Source: Syntrophus sp. (in: bacteria)
GTDB lineage: Bacteria; Desulfobacterota; Syntrophia; Syntrophales; UBA5619
Length of the DNA stretch: 14,516 bases
Assembly: GCA_013824905.1 (NCBI GenBank)
Contig: PNOO01000038.1
Span: forward strand, 1 to 14,516
Direction: 5' to 3'
A program made the translations under genes and the position numbers. Of the stretch, positions 1 to 6,118 are shown one piece after another. Every line of letters begins with the position of its first letter. Positions within the stretch are counted from its first letter, which is position 1. The notes under the pieces are model-generated. The model saw only the letters and a list, made by a program, of their open reading frames with translations, did not search any database and was not told the DNA's origin.

Positions 1-2
1 GG

Positions 3-956
3 ATTCTCGAAGAGCGTCAGTTTCCCGTAGGAAAGCTGACCCTTCTGGCATCGGAAAGATCAGTGGGGAAGGAGCTCTCTTTCAAGGGACAACCCCTACC
101 GGTCGGTGTGTTGACTGAGAACTCCTTCGAGGATGTGGAAATTGGTCTTTTTTCCCCGGGAGGGAGCGTCAGCGAAAAATATGCTCCCTTTGCCGCCCGT
201 GCTGGGTGCGTGGTGATCGACAACACGAGCGTTTTCCGTATGGTGCCGGAAATCCCTCTGGTCGTTCCGGAGGTCAATCCGGAAGCCATTGCCTTTTACA
301 AAAACCGGGGAATCATCGCCAATCCGAACTGTTCCACCATCCAGATGGTGGTGGCCCTGAAGCCGATTCATGATGCAGTGCGGATCAAGCGGATTGTTGT
401 GTCCACCTATCAGGCCGTCTCTGGAACGGGGAAAAAGGCCATCGAAGAGCTTTCCCTTCAAACCCGCGCCCTTCTGAACTGCCAGGAACCCGTCATCAAG
501 GTCTACCCTCATCAGATCGCCTTTAACTGCCTTCCCCAGATCGATGTCTTTCTGGACAATGGTTACACGAAGGAAGAGATGAAGATGGTCAATGAGACAA
601 AGAAGATCATGAACGATCCCGAAATTTCAGTGACGGCGACGACAGTGCGCGTACCTGTTTTCTACGGTCATTCCGAGGCCATCAATATTGAAACGGAAAA
701 GAAGATTACCGCCGAAGAGGTCCGGAAGCTCCTGGCCGTTGCGCCGGGGATCAGGGTCGTCGACAACCCGAGTTTTAAACTCTATCCATTGGCTATTGAC
801 GCGGCCGGCGGGGATGACACGCTGGTCGGCAGGATTCGGGAAGATGAATCTATCCCTAACGGTATCAATATGTGGGTGGTGGCGGACAATATCCGGAAAG
901 GCGCAGCACTGAACGCCGTTCAGATTGCTGAGATCCTGATCCAGAAATATCTATGA
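3..956 (+). CDS. asd: Aspartate-semialdehyde dehydrogenase, 5' end cut by window
   Basis: The enzyme reduces L-aspartyl-4-phosphate to aspartate semialdehyde with NADPH, the branch point to lysine/diaminopimelate, threonine and methionine. The frame is open from the left edge (ILEERQFPVGKL...), so about 20 N-terminal residues with the nucleotide-binding loop are missing; the in-frame GTG at 63 is internal. The catalytic Cys sits in NPNCSTIQ (residue about 110 of the visible part) and the catalytic His in VFYGHSEAIN (about 223). The C-terminus has the family pattern DDTLVGRIRED and MWVVADNIRKGAALNAVQIAE. About 317 residues are visible against roughly 340 for the family. Its stop overlaps the rsmD start by four bases (ATGA), which suggests translational coupling. 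The aspartate aminotransferase two genes further on handles the same amino-acid family. Identification is secure. Confidence 0.95.
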   Translation: MLEERQFPVGKLTLLASERSVGKELSFKGQPLPVGVLTENSFEDVEIGLFSPGGSVSEKYAPFAARAGCVVIDNTSVFRMVPEIPLVVPEVNPEAIAFYKNRGIIANPNCSTIQMVVALKPIHDAVRIKRIVVSTYQAVSGTGKKAIEELSLQTRALLNCQEPVIKVYPHQIAFNCLPQIDVFLDNGYTKEEMKMVNETKKIMNDPEISVTATTVRVPVFYGHSEAINIETEKKITAEEVRKLLAVAPGIRVVDNPSFKLYPLAIDAAGGDDTLVGRIREDESIPNGINMWVVADNIRKGAALNAVQIAEILIQKYL

Positions 957-1522
957 GAATCATCGGGGGGGAGGCCAGGGGGAGGTCGATCCGCCTTCCC
1001 GTAGGATGCCGCATCAGGCCTACCGCCGATCGGGTAAAGGAATCTCTTTTTAACATCCTCAACCCTGTCGAGGGAACGTATTTCCTCGATATTTACGCCG
1101 GATGTGGGAATGTCGGACTGGAAGCCCTGAGCAGAGGGGCGCGCGGTTCGGTGTTCGTGGAAAGAGATCTCCGCCTTGTAGAAGCTATCAGGGAAAACCT
1201 CCGCTTGCTTGGATTCGAAGGACGGGGGGAGGTGATCGCCGCAGGTGCGGAACAGGGAATAAGGCGTCTGGGAAAAAGGGGAGAGAGATTTGATATCCTC
1301 TTCGCCGACCCTCCCTATGACGAAGATTTTCTGCCGGAAATCCTGATGTGTCTTGAGGGAGCGGGACTCATGGCTGAAAACGGTATTGTTGTGTTGCAGC
1401 ATTCGATACGGGAAGATCCGAAGAAATCTCTAACTCAGACACTGGTGATGACAGATCAAAGACGGTACGGCGATACGCTGTTGTCTTTTCTAAAAAAACC
1501 GATAGAGGAACCTAGTCTATGA
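953..1522 (+). CDS. rsmD: 16S rRNA (guanine966-N2)-methyltransferase RsmD
   Basis: This protein is predicted to methylate N2 of G966 of 16S rRNA using S-adenosylmethionine during assembly of the small ribosomal subunit. The 189-residue length is usual for RsmD. The N-terminus MRIIGGEARGR and RPTADRVKESLFNIL (22-36) are the family signature. The SAM-binding motif I is FLDIYAGCGNVGLEALSRG (44-62); the more common wording is D(L/I)FAGSGxLG, so Cys51-Gly-Asn is a mild variant. The catalytic N6/N2-methyltransferase motif DPPY is at 119-122. Start and stop both overlap neighbours by four bases (asd upstream, coaD downstream), so the three are almost certainly one transcript. RsmD next to CoaD is a very common bacterial arrangement and supports both calls. 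Confidence 0.95.
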   Translation: MRIIGGEARGRSIRLPVGCRIRPTADRVKESLFNILNPVEGTYFLDIYAGCGNVGLEALSRGARGSVFVERDLRLVEAIRENLRLLGFEGRGEVIAAGAEQGIRRLGKRGERFDILFADPPYDEDFLPEILMCLEGAGLMAENGIVVLQHSIREDPKKSLTQTLVMTDQRRYGDTLLSFLKKPIEEPSL

Positions 1523-2004
1523 AGAAAATAGCAGTGTATCCCGGGTCGTTCGATCCGATTACCAATGGGCATGTGGACATCATCAAACGAGGCCTCAGAA
1601 TGTTTGATGAACTTATTATTCTGATCGCTTATAATCCGAACAAAAAGACACTCTTTTCGGTGAATGAGCGTCTGGCGATGATCCGGGAGGTGATCAAGGA
1701 CTGCAATAATGTACGGGTAGACAGTTTTGACGGACTCCTCGTGGATTTTGTGAAGGGTGCGGGGGCAAATGTGATTCTCCGGGGACTGCGCGCCCTTTCC
1801 GATTTCGAATATGAATTTCAGCTGGCCCTTATCAACCGGAGACTGAATCGGGAAATAGAAACCGTCTTTCTCATGACCGGCTACAAATGGTTTTACACCA
1901 GTTCGACAATCATCAATGAGGCGGCCAGCCTTGGCGGTTCCGTCAAGGGGCTTGTGCCGGACATTGTGAATCAGAAACTACTGGAAAAATATGCCTGCAA
2001 GTAA
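1519..2004 (+). CDS. coaD: Phosphopantetheine adenylyltransferase
   Basis: CoaD transfers AMP from ATP to 4'-phosphopantetheine, giving dephospho-CoA, the penultimate step of coenzyme A synthesis in the cytoplasm. The 161 residues match the family length. The nucleotidyltransferase start YPGSFDPITNGHVDI (7-21) contains the (T/H)xGH motif as TNGH (15-18). Lys42 and the RGLR segment (88-91) followed by SDFEYEFQLA are the expected substrate-binding regions. The C-terminal nucleotide-binding motif usually written SSSxVKE reads TSSTIINE here (127-134), with Asn where Lys or Arg is common. The ATG overlaps the rsmD stop by four bases, and the stop lies inside the ribosome-binding site of the next gene. 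Confidence 0.96.
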   Translation: MKKIAVYPGSFDPITNGHVDIIKRGLRMFDELIILIAYNPNKKTLFSVNERLAMIREVIKDCNNVRVDSFDGLLVDFVKGAGANVILRGLRALSDFEYEFQLALINRRLNREIETVFLMTGYKWFYTSSTIINEAASLGGSVKGLVPDIVNQKLLEKYACK

Positions 2005-2013
2005 GGAGGGACT

Positions 2014-3207
2014 ATGAAAATATCGGCACGGATATCACTCATCAAACCATCGCCGACGCTCACCATTCAGGCCAAGGCCAATGCCCTGAAGGCGGCAGGA
2101 AGGGACATCATCGGTTTTGGCGCCGGAGAACCCGATTTCGACACGCCCCATAACATCAAAATGGCAGCAGTTCGGGCCATCGAAGCGGGATTTACCAAAT
2201 ACACCCCTGTAGGCGGCATTGATGAGTTGAAGGATGCGGTGATTGCCAAACTCCAAAGAGACAATCGGCTCGCCTACAAGCGGTCGGAGGTGGTCATCTC
2301 CTGCGGGGCGAAGCACTCACTCTTCAATATCGCCCAGGTCTTGTTCGAGGAAGGGGATGAGGTCCTGATCCCTTCTCCCTACTGGGTCTCCTATACTGAT
2401 ATCGTCTATTTGACGGGCGCGCAGCCGGTGGTGATCAAGACGAACGCCGCTGACGATTTCAAACTTCAGCCTTCGCAGCTGGAGGCGGCCATCACGCCGC
2501 GAACCCGGGCGATCATCATCAGCTACCCCTCGAATCCCGCTGGCGTCTCTTACTCCTTGAAGGAGCTGGAGGCCTTGGCCGAGGTGATCGTCCGGAAGGG
2601 GATTATAGTCATCTCGGACGACATCTATGAAAAAATCATCTATGACGATCGGCCGTTTCATACATTGGCCTCGCTTGGGGACGAGCTGAAGCGCCTCTCC
2701 ATTGTGGTCAACGGGGTATCCAAGACCTACTCGATGACTGGGTGGAGGATCGGTTATTGTGCTGGCGCCGAAGAGATCATCGCCGCTATAACGAAGTATC
2801 AGAGCCAGAATACGTCAAATCCAACGTCCATTGCCCAAAAAGCGGCAGTAGAGGCCCTGAACGGCCCTCAGGAGAGTGTGGAGATGATGCGGAGGGAATT
2901 CCAGAAGAGACGGGATGTCATTACTGAAAGACTCAATATCATTCCCGGCGTAACCTGCCTGAAGCCCCAGGGGGCCTTTTATGTCTTTCCCAATGTGGCC
3001 GCGTACTACGGCCGATCGTTTGGGGGGAAAACCATTACAAATTCGGCAGAGATGGCGACTTACCTCCTGGATGAATCCAATGTAGCCCTCGTTCCTGGTG
3101 CGGATTTTGGTCATGACGATCACATCCGCATCTCCTATGCCACTTCGATGGGACAGATTGAAAAAGGGATCGAGAGGATCCGCGAGGCGCTTTTGAGATT
3201 GCGCTGA
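2014..3207 (+). CDS. Aspartate aminotransferase, class I (possibly also prephenate)
   Basis: This is a PLP enzyme of the class I aminotransferase fold, 397 residues, resembling the 1-beta aspartate aminotransferases. It should interconvert aspartate/2-oxoglutarate and oxaloacetate/glutamate. Visible landmarks are AGEPDFDTP (37-45), YTPVGGIDELK (63-73), SPYWVSY (121-127), YPSNPAG (171-177) with the PLP-contacting Asn174, SDDIYE (201-206) where DE is usual, the Schiff-base lysine Lys237 in NGVSKTYSMTGWRIGY, and the substrate-carboxylate arginine Arg372 in IRISYATS. GAKHSLFN (98-105) carries a Lys at the place where the Thermus-type enzyme holds the acidic side chain. That fits aspartate and leaves prephenate use possible. 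The ATG follows a strong TAAGGAGGG overlapping the coaD stop. It is probably the last gene of the asd-rsmD-coaD run. Confidence 0.9.
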   Translation: MKISARISLIKPSPTLTIQAKANALKAAGRDIIGFGAGEPDFDTPHNIKMAAVRAIEAGFTKYTPVGGIDELKDAVIAKLQRDNRLAYKRSEVVISCGAKHSLFNIAQVLFEEGDEVLIPSPYWVSYTDIVYLTGAQPVVIKTNAADDFKLQPSQLEAAITPRTRAIIISYPSNPAGVSYSLKELEALAEVIVRKGIIVISDDIYEKIIYDDRPFHTLASLGDELKRLSIVVNGVSKTYSMTGWRIGYCAGAEEIIAAITKYQSQNTSNPTSIAQKAAVEALNGPQESVEMMRREFQKRRDVITERLNIIPGVTCLKPQGAFYVFPNVAAYYGRSFGGKTITNSAEMATYLLDESNVALVPGADFGHDDHIRISYATSMGQIEKGIERIREALLRLR

Positions 3208-3265
3208 GTCTGAATCGGCCTTGAGTGCCTGGGAAAGATTATACATACTTCTGGAGACGAGGAAT

Positions 3266-4675
3266 ATGGGTGGACTGTTTGGTGTCGTATCCGACAAGAA
3301 TTGTACAAAGGCTCTTTTTTACGGAACAGATTATCATTCTCATCTTGGAACGGAAAATGCGGGGATGGCTCTCGTCGGTGCCGGCGGCTTCTGCAACACG
3401 ATCCACAGTATCAGTCAGGCCCAATTCAAGTCCCGTTTTGCCGATGAATACAAGGAAATGCGGGGGAAGATGGGGATCGGCGCGATCGACGACGAATCCC
3501 CCCAACCACTGATCATCCGTTCAAAATTCGGTACTTACGCCCTGGCTGCGACCGGGCTTATCACCAACAAAGATGACCTTGTGGGTAAACTTCTCCAGGA
3601 GGGCGCTTCCTTCAGCGAAATGGCGGACGGGGGTGTGAACAGTGTAGAGCTCGTCGCCAAACTGATAAACCGGGGTGAGAACATCGTGGATGGCATTGTC
3701 CGGATGCAGCAGGCCATCGAAGGATCGATCTGTCTGCTCTTGATGACGAAGGAGGGGATCTATGCGGCAAGGGACAGATATGGTCGCTTTCCACTGGTTA
3801 TCGGACGAGAGATTAGGCCTGATGGTTCCCCGCCGGGCCACGCAGCGGCTACCGAATCGAGTTCTTTCCTCAATCTGGGATATGAGAAGGTCCTTTCACT
3901 TGGGTCCGGGGAGATCGTCCATCTCGACGGAAAGGGGATCCGGAAAGAGCAACCGGTGGGCAAAGAGAAACATGTCTGTGCTTTTCTGTGGATCTATACG
4001 GGATATCCGGCGTCGGTTTATGAGGAGATAAACGTTGAAAACGCCCGGGAGAGGTGCGGACGGGCGATGGCCAGAGGGGATAACGTAGAGGCGGACCTCG
4101 TGACGGGCGTTCCGGATTCGGGCGTCGGCCATGCCATAGGATACGCCATGGAGTCAGGACTTCCCTTCCGCAGACCCTTGGTCAAGTACACACCCGGTTA
4201 CGGGAGAAGCTACACGCCCCCTTCGCAGGATATCAGGGACCTGGTAGCAACCATGAAGCTCAGCGCCATACGGGATGTGATCCAAGGCAGCCGGATGGTA
4301 GTCTGTGAAGACTCAATCGTCAGGGGGACGCAGCTCAAGAATTATACGATCCGGAAACTTTGGGATAATGGAGCGAAGGAGATTCATATCCGGCCGGCCT
4401 GTCCGCCGCTGATGTTCCCGTGTATATACGCGTCATCGACAAGATCCGTCTCCGAACTGGCCGCCCACCGGGCGATGCGGGATATCGAAGGAGAGAACGC
4501 GGAATGCTTGGATGACTATCTCGACCACCATTCGGTTCGATACCGGAACATGGTCGAATGGATCCGGAGGGATCTGGATGTCACCTCGCTCGAGTATCTG
4601 CATATCGAGGAAATGATTGCCGCCATCGGCCTGCCGGAGGAACAGTTGTGTCTCTACTGCTGGCGTGGCAGGTAG
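3266..4675 (+). CDS. PurF-like phosphoribosyltransferase with degenerate glutaminase domain
   Basis: It resembles amidophosphoribosyltransferase (first purine step, PRPP + glutamine to phosphoribosylamine) along its full 469 residues, but the glutaminase half looks dead. Canonical PurF begins MCGI with Cys as nucleophile; this begins MGGLFGVVS. The usual QHRGQE is SHLGTENAG (25-33), the RYST region is replaced by IGAIDDE (71-77), HNGNLTN reads ATGLITN (95-101), and the conserved Asp of the SD(T/S)E motif is Asn125. The PRTase half is preserved: GVPDSGV (281-287), the PRPP loop CEDSIVRGTQ (347-356), and Cys238, Cys386, Cys462 and Cys465 at the Fe-S positions of Bacillus-type PurF. An in-frame TTG at 3221 would add 15 residues, but ATG 3266 has GGAG nine bases upstream and matches the family N-terminus. 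I recall similar GG-starting proteins annotated as PurF in other anaerobes; their activity is not known to me. Confidence 0.82.
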   Translation: MGGLFGVVSDKNCTKALFYGTDYHSHLGTENAGMALVGAGGFCNTIHSISQAQFKSRFADEYKEMRGKMGIGAIDDESPQPLIIRSKFGTYALAATGLITNKDDLVGKLLQEGASFSEMADGGVNSVELVAKLINRGENIVDGIVRMQQAIEGSICLLLMTKEGIYAARDRYGRFPLVIGREIRPDGSPPGHAAATESSSFLNLGYEKVLSLGSGEIVHLDGKGIRKEQPVGKEKHVCAFLWIYTGYPASVYEEINVENARERCGRAMARGDNVEADLVTGVPDSGVGHAIGYAMESGLPFRRPLVKYTPGYGRSYTPPSQDIRDLVATMKLSAIRDVIQGSRMVVCEDSIVRGTQLKNYTIRKLWDNGAKEIHIRPACPPLMFPCIYASSTRSVSELAAHRAMRDIEGENAECLDDYLDHHSVRYRNMVEWIRRDLDVTSLEYLHIEEMIAAIGLPEEQLCLYCWRGR

Positions 4676-4851
4676 GTGCTGCAGCAAGGATCATCAGTGA
4701 TAGGTCATGGGTCACGGATCATTGGGGCTCTCTTATATTTTAAACAAAGGTATTTTCCCGGTTTCTTCATGCCGAACGTATCTGAGAGAGTGTTCATTTC
4801 TCCTGCTGCCGATGATTTCCAAACCGATGACACAAGCTCGGAGGTTCATGA
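4676..4851 (+). other. Spacer between the purF-like gene and ispG
   Basis: This 176-base gap has no credible ORF. It begins with a degenerate heptamer run (listed separately) and ends with the ispG ribosome-binding site. The middle is AT-richer (around TTATATTTTAAAC). I see no GC-rich hairpin followed by a T-run, so no intrinsic terminator can be assigned to the purF-like gene, and no convincing -35/-10 pair for ispG. Confidence 0.5.
4690..4724 (+). repeat. Degenerate tandem heptamer repeat
   Basis: Five consecutive 7-base units can be read in register: ATCATCA, GTGATAG, GTCATGG, GTCACGG, ATCATTG. The units share a loose (G/A)T(C/G)A(T/C)NG pattern. It lies 14 bases after the stop of the purF-like gene. 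Such short heptamer runs occur between genes in several bacterial groups; here the copies are diverged, so chance cannot be excluded. Confidence 0.45.
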
Positions 4852-4854
4852 TTG
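4840..4854 (+). promoter_or_regulatory. Ribosome-binding site fixing a TTG start for ispG
   Basis: GGAGG at 4840-4844 is seven bases ahead of TTG 4852. The codon directly before the TTG in this frame is TGA (4849-4851), so TTG is the first possible start. The nearby ATG at 4848 is in another frame. Confidence 0.75.
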
Positions 4855-5922
4855 AGTCCGGTAAGTCGTCGAAAAAAAACAAAACCGGTTTTTCTTGGAG
4901 GGGTTCAGATCGGCGGCGAGGCGCCAGTTGTTGTTCAGTCCATGACATCCTCCGATACGCGTGACGTCAGCGCCACGGTTGGACAGATCCGGGAGTTGGA
5001 GGATGTAGGCTGTGAAATCGTCCGTGTGGCGGTTCCTGATGAAGCGGCCGCCGCCGCCATCCATGATATTAAAGACCAGATTCATATCCCTCTAATCGCT
5101 GATATCCATTTCAACCATCAATTGGCACTTTTGGCGATGCGTCATGGAGCGGACGGCGTCCGGATCAATCCCGGTAATATCCCCCCCGACGGTATCAGAA
5201 AAATCGTTCGGCTAGCCGGGGAAAACAGCAAAGTGATCCGGATCGGGATCAATGCCGGCTCCCTCGAGAAGGAGATAGCCGGCCGTTATGGGGGCCCAAC
5301 CGCAGGAGCCCTTGTAGAGAGCGCTCTGAGGAATATCCGTCTGCTGGAGGACATGGGCTTTGACGCCATAAAGCTTTCCCTGAAATCATCCGATGTGGCA
5401 ACCACAATCGACGCTTACCGGCTCATATCAGAGCAGACGGATTACCCGCTGCATCTAGGTGTTACGGAGGCGGGAACGCTCGTCCAGGCAGCGATCAAAT
5501 CCTCCATCGGCATCGGAATCCTCCTGTATGAAGGCATCGGAGACACGATACGCGTTTCCGTAACCGGCCGGCCTGACCAGGAAATCGGTGTGGCTTACGG
5601 GATACTGCGGGCGTTGAACATCCGGAATATCGGTCCGGATATCATCTCCTGCCCGACCTGCGGACGTTGCGAAATCGATCTTGCGGGTCTGGTAGGAAAG
5701 GTGGAAGAGGAATTGAAGGGGATGAAAACCCCACTGAAGATTGCCCTCATGGGTTGTGTTGTGAACGGTCCCGGAGAGGCAGCCGAAGCAGACATCGGGA
5801 TCGCGGGAGGGCGGGGGGTGGGGATGCTTTTCAAAAAGGGAAAGATCGTCAATAAAATCCGTGAGGAGGAATTCGTCCCGGTGCTCATGAAAGAAATAAG
5901 AAAGATGGTGAATGATCGATGA
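4852..5922 (+). CDS. ispG: 4-hydroxy-3-methylbut-2-en-1-yl diphosphate synthase (IspG/GcpE)
   Basis: IspG performs the reductive ring opening of MEcPP to HMBPP in the MEP isoprenoid pathway, using a 4Fe-4S cluster. The 356 residues match the short bacterial form (TIM barrel plus C-terminal Fe-S domain). Visible landmarks are VVVQSMTSSDTRDV (26-39), ADIHFNHQLA (83-92), VRINPGNI (103-110), the GINAGSLE loop (132-139), LGVTEAGT (202-209), the cluster cysteines Cys267 and Cys270 in SCPTCGRCE and Cys302 in MGCVVNGPGEA, and the catalytic Glu309. Translation starts at TTG. The gene is followed by proS, a pairing I recall from deltaproteobacteria, where rseP often lies upstream; here a PurF-like gene does instead. 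The ispG-proS spacer carries an inserted repeat element. Confidence 0.96.
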   Translation: MSPVSRRKKTKPVFLGGVQIGGEAPVVVQSMTSSDTRDVSATVGQIRELEDVGCEIVRVAVPDEAAAAAIHDIKDQIHIPLIADIHFNHQLALLAMRHGADGVRINPGNIPPDGIRKIVRLAGENSKVIRIGINAGSLEKEIAGRYGGPTAGALVESALRNIRLLEDMGFDAIKLSLKSSDVATTIDAYRLISEQTDYPLHLGVTEAGTLVQAAIKSSIGIGILLYEGIGDTIRVSVTGRPDQEIGVAYGILRALNIRNIGPDIISCPTCGRCEIDLAGLVGKVEEELKGMKTPLKIALMGCVVNGPGEAAEADIGIAGGRGVGMLFKKGKIVNKIREEEFVPVLMKEIRKMVNDR

Positions 5923-5952
5923 CATTGTCTGTGACCAATAACCAAGGAGGAT

Positions 5953-6103
5953 GACCTCGTAAAAAGTCACCAAAATAGAACGGCTTCGTAAAAAGGCCGC
6001 AGGCAAGGCGCGCGAATCCTGAGGAGTGAAGCCTACTTTGGTGTACGCCGCAACGACGAAGGATAAAGCTTTAGCGCAGCATCCGGACTTTTTACGAAGC
6101 CGT
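5953..6103. mobile_element. MITE-like inverted-repeat element inserted before proS
   Basis: A non-coding element of about 150 bp lies between ispG and proS. A perfect 15-base inverted pair, CGGCTTCGTAAAAAG at 5981-5995 and CTTTTTACGAAGCCG at 6088-6102, bounds its core. An outer left copy, TCGTAAAAAGTC (5957-5968), is also an exact 12-base inverse of 6086-6097, so the left end holds two copies of the terminus 29 bases apart. The interior has a small imperfect hairpin (6031-6048, one mismatch). The direct repeat CAAGGAGGAT flanks the whole at 5943-5952 and 6104-6113, as a target-site duplication would. No transposase is present, so any movement would need one in trans. The inverted repeats are seen directly; calling it a mobile element is inference, helped by my recollection of similar ...GGCTTCGTAAAAAGTC... 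repeats in related genomes. Confidence 0.7.
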
Positions 6104-6118
6104 CAAGGAGGATTCATG
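6104..6118 (+). promoter_or_regulatory. proS ribosome-binding site, possibly duplicated by the insertion
   Basis: AAGGAGG (6105-6111) precedes ATG 6116 by four bases and decides the start. The same ten bases, CAAGGAGGAT, occur at 5943-5952 on the other side of the inserted element. Removing the element plus one copy would give a normal 30-odd-base ispG-proS spacer with one Shine-Dalgarno site. Confidence 0.75.

Noticed and set aside
96..512. Long minus-strand and alternative-frame ORFs across asd, the aminotransferase, proS and the Rel/Spo gene.
   Set aside because: They lie fully within well-identified + strand genes, have no recognisable motifs, and are explained by codon bias of the real genes.
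3221..3265. TTG 3221 as the start of the PurF-like protein, adding 15 residues.
   Set aside because: The added residues do not resemble a PurF N-terminus and no good ribosome-binding site precedes the TTG; ATG 3266 has GGAG upstream and matches the family N-terminal strand.
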